Positions 1-6,163 of a DNA stretch of 6,747 bases are shown here, piece by piece (within the stretch, counting starts at the first letter, position 1; every line of letters starts with the position of its first letter). The stretch spans positions 1-6,747 of the forward strand of contig CACXFW010000125.1 in assembly GCA_902767065.1 (NCBI GenBank). Direction: 5' to 3'. The notes under the pieces are model-generated. The model did not search any database. It worked only from the letters and a program-made list of their open reading frames with translations, and was not told the origin of the DNA. This DNA is from an uncultured Lachnospiraceae bacterium (GTDB taxonomy: Bacteria; Bacillota; Clostridia; Lachnospirales; Lachnospiraceae). The translations under genes were made by a program, and so were the position numbers.

Positions 1-3
1 CCC

Positions 4-67
4 CCTGGAACCGCTCAGATCCGTCAGATAAGCAAGCTTATCTGACTGGATCATGAGCAATTCCAGG
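4..67. other. Long imperfect hairpin (inverted repeat) in the leader
   Basis: The two arms pair almost continuously. CCTGGAA (4-10) pairs with TTCCAGG (61-67), GCTCA (13-17) with TGAGC (54-58), GATCC (18-22) with GGATC (48-52), and GTCAGATAAG (23-32) with CTTATCTGAC (37-46). The loop is CAAG (33-36). The only interruptions are a CC/AA internal loop and single-base bulges at 47 and 53, giving 27 base pairs. No T-run follows on the + strand, so it does not look like a standard intrinsic terminator for an upstream + strand gene. It could be a leader RNA element, a terminator read from the other strand, or a small dispersed repeat. The pairing is directly visible; the role is unknown. Confidence 0.8.
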
Positions 68-83
68 AGGTGCTGAATAATTA

Positions 84-111
84 CCTAATATGCATGGTTG
101 GCCTGCATAGG
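84..111 (+). other. Small hairpin in the leader
   Basis: TATGCA (89-94) pairs with TGCATA (104-109) around a nine-base loop. Flanking CC (84-85) can add two pairs with GG (110-111) if the TAA between is bulged. Together with the hairpins on either side it suggests a folded 5' leader ahead of the first gene. It does not match the conserved cores of the c-di-GMP riboswitches as I know them. Confidence 0.4.
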
Positions 112-118
112 ATCAGGT

Positions 119-140
119 CTGGCAAATCCTTTTGCTTCAG
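119..140 (+). other. Small hairpin in the leader
   Basis: CTGGCAAA (119-126) pairs with TTTGC (131-135) and, after a TT bulge, CAG (138-140), with loop TCCT. It covers the TTG at 132, an in-frame but unlikely alternative start of the first gene. That TTG is thus in paired RNA and lacks a ribosome binding site. Confidence 0.35.
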
Positions 141-165
141 GGAAATAAGGGAAATGTACAGATCC

Positions 166-170
166 GGAGG
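166..170 (+). promoter_or_regulatory. Ribosome binding site deciding the first gene's start
   Basis: GGAGG lies nine bases before the ATG at 180. This favours 180 over the upstream in-frame TTG at 132. A start at 180 also puts the hydrophobic signal segment close to the N-terminus, as expected for an exported sensor. Confidence 0.8.
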
Positions 171-179
171 TTCAGGAAG

Positions 180-3107
180 ATGACATCTTTTCGGTCTATT
201 TACATCAGGTACGGTGCGGCATGCTTTCTGAGCGTGATCTTTGCCCTGGCATTCCTTACGCCGGGCGCTCTGGGTGCGCAGGAGACGGCGGGAAAGGTCG
301 TGCGTGTCGGCTGGTATGATTCCTCCTTCAACAGTATGGACGAGTCCGGCCGAAGATCCGGCTATGCCTATGAATACCAGCTCAAGGTTGCCTCTTATGC
401 CGGCTGGAAATATGAGTATGTCAGCGGAAGCTGGTCACAGCTTATGAAGATGCTCGAGGACGGACAGATCGATCTGATGAGCGACGTCTCCTATACTCCC
501 GAACGGGAAGAAAACATGCTGTTTTCCGATCATCCGATGGGAACGGAAGAGTATTATCTGTTTATTGCGCCGGGAAACAAGGAGATCCTGCCGACAGATC
601 CGTCTTCCCTGGACGGAAAGAAGATCGGGGTGAACAAAGGCAGCGTGCAGGCCGGCTTCTATACCTCGTGGGCTGAGGAAAACGATGTTCGTGCGCATCT
701 GACAGAGGTGACAGGCACAGAGGATGAATCCCTTCAGATGCTGGAGACGGGAGAGCTTGACGCGTATGTCACGGTGGATTCCTTCACCAATCCGGAGCGG
801 GCGGTTCCGGTATTCAAGATCGGATCGTCAGACTTTTATTTTGCCGTGAACAGGAACCGCCCGGATCTTCAGGACGATCTGAACCATGCGCTGAACAGGC
901 TGCAGGATGAGAACCGGTACTACAACCAGCAGATGTTCACCAAGTATTTCAAAAGAACCGGGGCAAATGCATTTCTTTCGAATGAGGAGGTTCAGTGGCT
1001 CTCTTCCCACGGGCCGGTCCGGGTCGGATACCAGGACAACTATCTGGCTTTTTGCGCTGCGGATCCCCAGACCGGTGATCTGACGGGGGTTCTCAGGGAT
1101 TACCTGGAGTATGCCTCCGACTGCCTGGCAAATGTCCATATCGACTTTGAGGCAAAAGCCTATCCAACCGCTGCGGCCGCTCTGGACGCGCTCAGGGAAG
1201 GAGAGGTGGACTGTATGTTCCCCGCCAACCTGACAGGCTATGACGGGGAAGAGATGGGACTTGTCCTCACGCCGTCCATGATCGATACCGAGATGTTTGC
1301 CATCCTGCGCGATTCAGACAAGCCGTTTTTTGACAGCGACGGACATGTGATCGTAGCGGTCAATGAAGGCAATCCGAATTACGATGCCTTCCTTCTGGAT
1401 TATTATCCCGGGTGGAAAAGGGTGTACTTCCCGACAACCTCAGACTGCCTGAGAGCGGTTGCGGATGGCGTCGCGGACTGTGTCCTGGTCAGCAACTTCC
1501 GCTACAACAATATTGCGAAGATGTGCAGCCGCTACAATCTGACCTCTTACACAACCGGAATCGGGCTGGAGTATTCCTTCGCGGTCAAAAGCGGTCAGAC
1601 GCAACTGTATTCGATTCTCGCGAAGACGGTCGGCCTCGTGCCCTCGTCCACTGTCACGGCGGCACTGTCCAGGTACATTGCAAAAGACGCAAGGCTCACC
1701 CTCTATGATTTCATCACGGAAAACCTGGCCGCTGTGATGCTTGTGACCGGCGCTCTCGTTCTGTTGATCCTTGCCCTGATGATCAAGAGCATGCGGGCGG
1801 AGAAAAAGGCAAAGCAGCTGATTCAGGCGACAGAGACAGATGACCTGACTGGGCTGTACAACCGGAAGTATTTCTTCCAGTATGCCAACCGGATGCACCG
1901 GGAGCATCCCGACACCCCGATGGATGCCATCGTGCTGAACATCGAACAGTTCCATTCCGTCAATGCACTGAGCGGGAGACAGTTCGGCGACAGGGTGCTG
2001 CGCGCCCTTGGAAGCGAGATCAGCGAGGTCGCGCAGGAATACGGGGGAATCGCGGGAAGATTCGAGGCGGACCGGTTCGATATCTATTGCAGGCATACGG
2101 ACCACTATCAGGAGATCTATGACCGTCTTCAGGGAAGGCTGAACGAAACGTCCCGGAATACCGGCATCAGGCTCCGGATGGGCGTGATGCCCTGGCAGGA
2201 AAAGACCGAGCCCTGGCAGCTTTTCGACAGGGCCCGCACAGCGTGCAGCATGGCGCGGGGGCATTTTAAGGAGCATCTGATTGTATTCGATGAGAAGGCG
2301 AGAGAGAGGGAGATCTATGAGCAAAGACTCCTGAACGACCTGCAGCGCGCGCTGGATAACTATGAATTTGAAGTCTATTACCAGCCGAAATACAACATCC
2401 AGACCGAACCTCCTGAGCTGGTGAGCGCGGAGGCTCTGGTGCGCTGGAACCACCCCGAGCTGGGAATGATTCCGCCGGATGATTTCATCCCGCTTCTTGA
2501 GAAGGGCGGACAGATCAGCCTGGTGGACAGATATGTGTGGGAAGAGGCGGCCAGACAGGTTGTCCGGTGGAAGGAGCAGTATCACCAGACGATTCCTGTT
2601 TCCGTGAACCTGTCGAGGGTTGACGTGTTCGATCCGAAGCTGGAGGAGCGGCTTGACGGGATCCTCAGATACAATGAGCTGGATCACGGATCGCTCAAGC
2701 TGGAGGTGACGGAGACTGCCTATACCGAGAACGCGGGTGAGGTGATCCGGGTTGTGGAGAGCCTGCGTGAGAAGGGGTATACGGTAGAGATGGACGATTT
2801 CGGCACCGGTTATTCTTCCCTGAATATGCTCTCCTCCATGCCGGTCGACGTTCTGAAGATGGACAGGGCATTTGTCCGGAATATTGAGCATGACAAGAAA
2901 GATATTCTGCTGGTGGCGCTGATCATCGACATCGCGAAGAATCTCCGGATTCCGGTTGTTGCCGAAGGCGTGGAGACCGAAGAGCAGATGAAGCTTCTGA
3001 AGGATCTGGGCTGCGAGGTGGTGCAGGGGTATTTTTTCTCCCGGCCGCTGCACGCGTCTGACTTCGGAACTTTCATTATTCAGAATCAGAAGCAGAAGCA
3101 GGAATAA
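180..3107 (+). CDS. Tandem solute-binding-domain receptor with degenerate GGDEF and intact EAL domain (predicted c-di-GMP phosphodiesterase)
   Basis: This 975-residue membrane protein should hydrolyse cyclic di-GMP to pGpG in the cytoplasm in response to an extracellular ligand. A signal or first membrane segment spans about residues 13-33. Two SBP_bac_3-type Venus-flytrap domains follow (about 40-258 and 278-501), then a membrane helix (516-535), a GGDEF-like domain (551-704) and an EAL domain (717-969). The EAL domain keeps the EAL motif (751-753), Asn810, Glu842, the Asp872-Asp873 pair in DDFGTGYSSL, Lys893, Glu929 and Gln949. The GGDEF motif is EADRF (629-633), the metal-binding Asp is Asn587, and the usual GH is GR, so cyclase activity is very unlikely; the domain may bind GTP as an allosteric module. 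The first flytrap keeps the T-x-x-R signature (Arg109) and a later Asp200 typical of amino-acid binding; the second lacks both. The layout recalls the BvgS/EvgS sensor ectodomain, but with a c-di-GMP output instead of a kinase. The next gene starts 38 bases downstream, so co-transcription is likely. Domain calls are firm; ligand and direction of regulation are unknown. Confidence 0.93.
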   Translation: MTSFRSIYIRYGAACFLSVIFALAFLTPGALGAQETAGKVVRVGWYDSSFNSMDESGRRSGYAYEYQLKVASYAGWKYEYVSGSWSQLMKMLEDGQIDLMSDVSYTPEREENMLFSDHPMGTEEYYLFIAPGNKEILPTDPSSLDGKKIGVNKGSVQAGFYTSWAEENDVRAHLTEVTGTEDESLQMLETGELDAYVTVDSFTNPERAVPVFKIGSSDFYFAVNRNRPDLQDDLNHALNRLQDENRYYNQQMFTKYFKRTGANAFLSNEEVQWLSSHGPVRVGYQDNYLAFCAADPQTGDLTGVLRDYLEYASDCLANVHIDFEAKAYPTAAAALDALREGEVDCMFPANLTGYDGEEMGLVLTPSMIDTEMFAILRDSDKPFFDSDGHVIVAVNEGNPNYDAFLLDYYPGWKRVYFPTTSDCLRAVADGVADCVLVSNFRYNNIAKMCSRYNLTSYTTGIGLEYSFAVKSGQTQLYSILAKTVGLVPSSTVTAALSRYIAKDARLTLYDFITENLAAVMLVTGALVLLILALMIKSMRAEKKAKQLIQATETDDLTGLYNRKYFFQYANRMHREHPDTPMDAIVLNIEQFHSVNALSGRQFGDRVLRALGSEISEVAQEYGGIAGRFEADRFDIYCRHTDHYQEIYDRLQGRLNETSRNTGIRLRMGVMPWQEKTEPWQLFDRARTACSMARGHFKEHLIVFDEKAREREIYEQRLLNDLQRALDNYEFEVYYQPKYNIQTEPPELVSAEALVRWNHPELGMIPPDDFIPLLEKGGQISLVDRYVWEEAARQVVRWKEQYHQTIPVSVNLSRVDVFDPKLEERLDGILRYNELDHGSLKLEVTETAYTENAGEVIRVVESLREKGYTVEMDDFGTGYSSLNMLSSMPVDVLKMDRAFVRNIEHDKKDILLVALIIDIAKNLRIPVVAEGVETEEQMKLLKDLGCEVVQGYFFSRPLHASDFGTFIIQNQKQKQE

Positions 3108-3145
3108 GGAACTGTTGCTCCTGAACCGGGAAAGGCGGACGAGAA

Positions 3146-4771
3146 ATGCATTCACTGCGGACCAGAATTACCATGCTGACAGTATGGATCACTGTCATTG
3201 CCGTGACGATCGTCACGCTTGTCAGCGTGCTTTTTATACGGAGCAATAAGCGCCGCGAGTCAGAGCAGCTTCTGCTTCTTCTGTGCGAAACCGGCCAGAG
3301 AAATCTGGATTATTACTTTGACAGCGTGCAGAAGTCGATGAGGAAGGTCTCCAACTTCCTGGAAGAGGACCTGGAGAATATGAATGCCCTGACGGACGGG
3401 CAGCTGACACGCCATATTCACCGCGCAAGAAGCTACTTCGAGGAGATGGCCTATAAGACCAACGGAGTTTTGACCTTCTATTACCGGATTGACCCGGAGG
3501 CATCAGCGACGGTGGACGGCTTCTGGTATACGAACCTTGAGGGAGAAGGATTCGAAGAGCATGAGGTGACCGATATCACGCTCTATGACACGCAGGATAC
3601 GACGAAGCTGGTCTGGTTCACCGTCCCGAAGCAGGAAGGCCGCGCGATCTGGCTGCCTCCCTACATCACGGATAACCTTGACAAACGGGTGATTTCCTAT
3701 AACGTCCCGATCTACTGGGAGGGAAGGTTCCTGGGGGTCGCGGGAATCGAGATCGACTATTCCACGATGGCGGAGCAGGTGGACAGCATCCGCCTGTATA
3801 GGAATGGCTATGCGTTTCTGAGCGATGATGAGGGCAATCTCTTCTACCATCCCCGGATTGACATCACGCAGCTGTCGGAGGATGAGATGCCCCGCGCTCC
3901 GGAAGGCCTTGCCAGCGAAAGCACCTTCTACCGGTATACCTTCGACGGTGCAAAGAAAAAGGCTGCCTGGCTTCCGCTTTGCAATGAAATGCGCCTGAAT
4001 GTTTCCGTCCCGGTTTCCGAGACGGACGGGGACTGGCAGAAGCTGGTCTGGGAGATCATCCTGATCTCGGCCCTCGTCCTGCTGACCATGAGCCTGTTCA
4101 CGCTGTACTATACAAAGCGTATCACAAGGCCGCTCGAGATGCTGACCGAGGCGGCGGAGCGGGTGGATCACGGAGACTATGACTTCTCGCTGGATTACGA
4201 CAAGGATGATGAGGTCGGCAGGCTCACCAGTACGTTCAAGCGGCTGGCAGACCACATGAAAGAGCATATCAATGACCTGAACAAGCGGGTGTATGTCGAT
4301 GCGCTGACCTCAGTCCGGAATAAGGGAGCCTTCGCGGATGCCCTGGATCAGCTTCAGGAAGAGATCAATGAGAAGGGAGAGGAACTGGAGTATGCCATCG
4401 GCGTGTTTGACTGTGACAATCTGAAGCTTGTGAATGATAAGTATGGCCACGATAAGGGGGATGTGTACCTGAAAAATGCATGCCGGCTGATCTGCAAGGT
4501 ATTCCAGCACAGCCCCGTGTTCCGGATCGGGGGAGACGAGTTCTCCGTGATCCTGCAGAATGAGGATTTCCGGAACAGGGAGGAGCTGGTCCGGAAGTTT
4601 TATGAGGAGAAGGAGCGGATCTGCAGCCTGGCCGAAAACAGATGGGAAGAGGTCCACGTCGCGATGGGAATCGCGGTGTTTGAGCCACAGTCCGACCACG
4701 GAGCGATCGATACGGTGCGGCGTGCGGATAAGATCATGTATGCGGACAAGCGCGCGCGGAAGGGAACGTAA
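3146..4771 (+). CDS. dCache-HAMP-GGDEF diguanylate cyclase
   Basis: This 541-residue membrane enzyme should make cyclic di-GMP from two GTP. A membrane helix (about 8-31) leads to an extracytoplasmic dCache-type sensor (about 32-302; the stretch VPIYWEGRFLGVAGIEIDY at 187-205 is typical). A second helix (303-322), a HAMP linker (323-376) and a GGDEF domain (382-541) follow. Catalytic features are present: GGDEF at 462-466, metal-binding Asp422, guanine-contacting Asn430 and Asp439, the YGHDKGD stretch, and the C-terminal ADKIMYADK. The product-inhibition motif RxxD would fall at 453-456, but those residues are FQHS, so feedback through the usual primary I-site is not expected. The ribosome binding site is modest (AAAGG near 3131-3135). 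The gene sits 38 bases behind the EAL receptor, which suggests an operon of opposing enzymes with different sensors. Start choice fits the short basic N-terminus before the first helix. The sensed ligand cannot be told from sequence. Confidence 0.94.
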   Translation: MHSLRTRITMLTVWITVIAVTIVTLVSVLFIRSNKRRESEQLLLLLCETGQRNLDYYFDSVQKSMRKVSNFLEEDLENMNALTDGQLTRHIHRARSYFEEMAYKTNGVLTFYYRIDPEASATVDGFWYTNLEGEGFEEHEVTDITLYDTQDTTKLVWFTVPKQEGRAIWLPPYITDNLDKRVISYNVPIYWEGRFLGVAGIEIDYSTMAEQVDSIRLYRNGYAFLSDDEGNLFYHPRIDITQLSEDEMPRAPEGLASESTFYRYTFDGAKKKAAWLPLCNEMRLNVSVPVSETDGDWQKLVWEIILISALVLLTMSLFTLYYTKRITRPLEMLTEAAERVDHGDYDFSLDYDKDDEVGRLTSTFKRLADHMKEHINDLNKRVYVDALTSVRNKGAFADALDQLQEEINEKGEELEYAIGVFDCDNLKLVNDKYGHDKGDVYLKNACRLICKVFQHSPVFRIGGDEFSVILQNEDFRNREELVRKFYEEKERICSLAENRWEEVHVAMGIAVFEPQSDHGAIDTVRRADKIMYADKRARKGT

Positions 4772-4775
4772 GGAA

Positions 4776-4788
4776 GGACTCGAAGTCC
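4776..4788 (+). other. Short hairpin just after the cyclase stop codon
   Basis: GGACT (4776-4780) pairs with AGTCC (4784-4788) around loop CGA, four bases after the TAA. The following AGATTATT is only weakly T-rich, so this is at best a poor terminator for the c-di-GMP gene pair. Confidence 0.3.
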
Positions 4789-4837
4789 AGATTATTGACA
4801 CTGTTTCAGCATTTCTCCGCGTAGATCACATGGGTGC

Positions 4838-4887
4838 GGGGAGGACCCTGGCGAAAGCTGCCGCCCTCCCGGGCCGGCTTTGCCGGC
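4838..4887 (+). other. GC-rich folded segment in the 202-base intergenic gap
   Basis: GGGAGG (4839-4844) can pair with CCTCCC (4865-4870), enclosing a small GC helix capped by a GAAA tetraloop (4853-4856). A second hairpin follows at once: GCCGGC (4873-4878), loop TTT, GCCGGC (4882-4887). No T-run follows. The segment may be a structured leader, a Rho-type or weak termination region, or simply GC-rich spacer. I do not recognise a known RNA family. Confidence 0.35.
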
Positions 4888-4913
4888 TGCGGAACTGATT
4901 TCTGCCAGTACGG

Positions 4914-4935
4914 CCTTATCGCTTTGGCGATAAGG
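4914..4935. promoter_or_regulatory. Perfect 9-bp inverted repeat, possible operator or hairpin
   Basis: CCTTATCGC (4914-4922) and GCGATAAGG (4927-4935) are perfect reverse complements around TTTG. No T-run follows on either strand, so a terminator is unlikely. The right half overlaps the candidate -35 element of the next gene, and the repeat ends 38 bases before its start codon. That position suits a repressor operator or an RNA hairpin in a longer transcript. The repeat is seen; the role is inferred. Confidence 0.45.
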
Positions 4936-4953
4936 TACAGGCAGATAGATTAT
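4924..4953 (+). promoter_or_regulatory. Candidate sigma-A-type promoter for the helical-protein genes
   Basis: TTGGCG (4924-4929) resembles a -35 element, and GATTAT (4948-4953) lies 18 bases further as a possible -10; TAGATT (4946-4951) at 16 bases is an alternative. Transcription would begin near 4960, just before the start codon at 4974, leaving a leader too short to include the whole ribosome binding region, so this call is weak. The idea of a new transcription unit here rests mainly on the 202-base gap. Confidence 0.25.
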
Positions 4954-4973
4954 GAGGAAAGGACACGATCAGG

Positions 4974-6083
4974 ATGCGATTCTGGAAAAAGGAACCTTCA
5001 AAAACAGAGAAGGAGAGAATGGACAAGCAGAAAGCGGATGCGGACCGGGGCCGGATGGAGGACTTCCGGGCAAGGCTGGATTCTGCCGCCGCGTTTGTAT
5101 CAGGGCATTTCCCGGAAGAAGACGCCGCACGGATCCGTATGCTGCTGATCAGTACGGCAGAGAGTACGAAGAATGTTTCCGTCTCCTCGTTTGATGTGAC
5201 AGGAATTGACCGCCGGATTGATGATATCCTTCAGAAGACGGAGAAGATCATACAAAACGGCGGCAGCAGCGAGACGGTTCTTCGAAGCCTGCAGGGGATC
5301 GCCTACGGAATCCTGAACGGCCATGGGGCGATCTCCAGTACGGCAAATGTGTCCGATGTGCTTCGCAACCGGGAAACGATGCTGGACCGGTATCTCCAGA
5401 GCGTCTCCTATTCCTTTGACATTGACCGGAAGAAAATGGATATCCGGAGGCTGGAAGAGGCAAAACAGGAGAAGGAGCTGGAGTATCAGAAGGCCATGGA
5501 TGAGCTCCAGAAGATGATCGATTCCGATCATAAAACCTATTATCAGATTGAAGGAATGCTTCCATCCCAGCTCGACCAGGTGACCGGGGCCTCCAAGGCA
5601 ATGGCAACCCAGATGTCGAAGACGGTCAAGCTGAATAAGAATATCCGCCAGATCGATCTTGCGATCGGCCAGAAGCAGCAGGAGATCAACACGCTTGAGG
5701 ATAACTGCAACGGCCTTTTCCTTCAGCTTTCCAGCTGGGAGCCGGAGGTGGATGAGCAGAGCGCCGAAGAGATGAACCGTCTCACCGAGGAATTCAACCG
5801 GGAGCTGCTCAAACAGAAAGAGATCATGAAAAAGATGGAGAATGCTTCCGACGTTCTGGATAAAGCCATCAATCAGATCTTTGCCGGCCAGGATGAAATC
5901 GAGACGGAAATCTCGGCTTATGAAAAATTCCAGAAGATGAAACGCAGGCAGGAGCTGGACGCGCAGAAGGAAAAGGAAGCTGGCCTGCGCTACGCCAAAG
6001 AGCAGGAGGAAAAGAAGCTGGAAGCTGAAAAGCAGGAGAGCGAAGAGAGGAAGCTGGATAGCCGGGAGATGTATTATTGCTGA
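4974..6083 (+). CDS. Coiled-coil-rich protein of unknown function
   Basis: I do not recognise this 369-residue family. No signal peptide, membrane helix or enzyme motif is visible, so it is probably cytoplasmic or peripherally membrane-bound. The N-terminus MRFWKK is short, aromatic and basic. A mixed helical region (about 25-135) includes a possible Gly-containing turn around GHGAISS (116-122). Long charged helices with heptad-like spacing follow at about 140-190, 215-250, 262-300 and 318-363. The last stretch is extremely rich in Glu, Lys, Gln and Arg, and the chain ends in MYYC. Only two cysteines occur (245 and 369). The start at 4974 has AAAGGA ten bases upstream. An internal ATG at 5019 has AGGAG only three bases away, and using it would lose the N-terminus that resembles the next gene's. 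It is followed after 80 bases by another helical protein, probably in the same operon. The reading frame is open throughout with codon use like its neighbours, so it is a real gene; function is unknown. Confidence 0.85.
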   Translation: MRFWKKEPSKTEKERMDKQKADADRGRMEDFRARLDSAAAFVSGHFPEEDAARIRMLLISTAESTKNVSVSSFDVTGIDRRIDDILQKTEKIIQNGGSSETVLRSLQGIAYGILNGHGAISSTANVSDVLRNRETMLDRYLQSVSYSFDIDRKKMDIRRLEEAKQEKELEYQKAMDELQKMIDSDHKTYYQIEGMLPSQLDQVTGASKAMATQMSKTVKLNKNIRQIDLAIGQKQQEINTLEDNCNGLFLQLSSWEPEVDEQSAEEMNRLTEEFNRELLKQKEIMKKMENASDVLDKAINQIFAGQDEIETEISAYEKFQKMKRRQELDAQKEKEAGLRYAKEQEEKKLEAEKQESEERKLDSREMYYC

Positions 6084-6150
6084 TGAAAAGGCCACGAAGG
6101 ACCTGCAGGTCTGTGGGTGGAGAGGCTGTGAATCGTAACGCATAACTTAC

Positions 6151-6156
6151 AGGAGG
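6151..6156 (+). promoter_or_regulatory. Strong ribosome binding site of the last gene
   Basis: AGGAGG lies seven bases before the ATG at 6164, close to an ideal Shine-Dalgarno sequence and spacing. It fixes the start of a gene whose end lies outside the window. Confidence 0.9.
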
Positions 6157-6163
6157 AATACAG

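Noticed and set aside
132..179. Upstream in-frame TTG start adding 16 residues to the first gene
   Set aside because: There is no ribosome binding site before it, it lies in a predicted hairpin, and the ATG at 180 has GGAGG at ideal distance and places the signal segment properly.
1..179. c-di-GMP riboswitch in the leader
   Set aside because: GGCAAATCC near 121 faintly recalls part of the GEMM core, but the tetraloop-receptor arrangement and the remaining conserved core are not visible.
1440..3155. Long open frame on the minus strand (571 codons)
   Set aside because: It lies antisense to the well-supported flytrap, GGDEF and EAL coding sequence, has no recognisable domain, and reads as a compositional shadow.
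3503..4267. Open frame on the minus strand opposite the cyclase gene
   Set aside because: It is fully antisense to a dCache-HAMP region with clear domain identity and shows no protein-like motifs.
4795..4826. TTGACA at 4795-4800 as a promoter -35 element
   Set aside because: The hexamer is perfect, but no acceptable -10 element lies 16-18 bases downstream; the nearest candidate, TAGATC at 4822, is 21 bases away.
4834..5194. Overlapping + strand frames entering the coiled-coil gene (starts at 4834 and 4952)
   Set aside because: They have Gly/Arg/Pro-rich low-quality translations and overlap the better-supported frame starting at 4974.
5100..6143. Open frame on the minus strand opposite the coiled-coil gene
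   Set aside because: Its leucine-rich product is what the complement of a Glu/Lys/Gln-rich coiled coil produces; the + strand frame has a ribosome binding site and a sensible neighbour.
6083..6145. 20-codon frame starting by TGATG overlap with the coiled-coil gene stop
   Set aside because: The overlap resembles translational coupling, but the product is very short, basic and featureless, with no clear ribosome binding site, so it is not supported as a gene.
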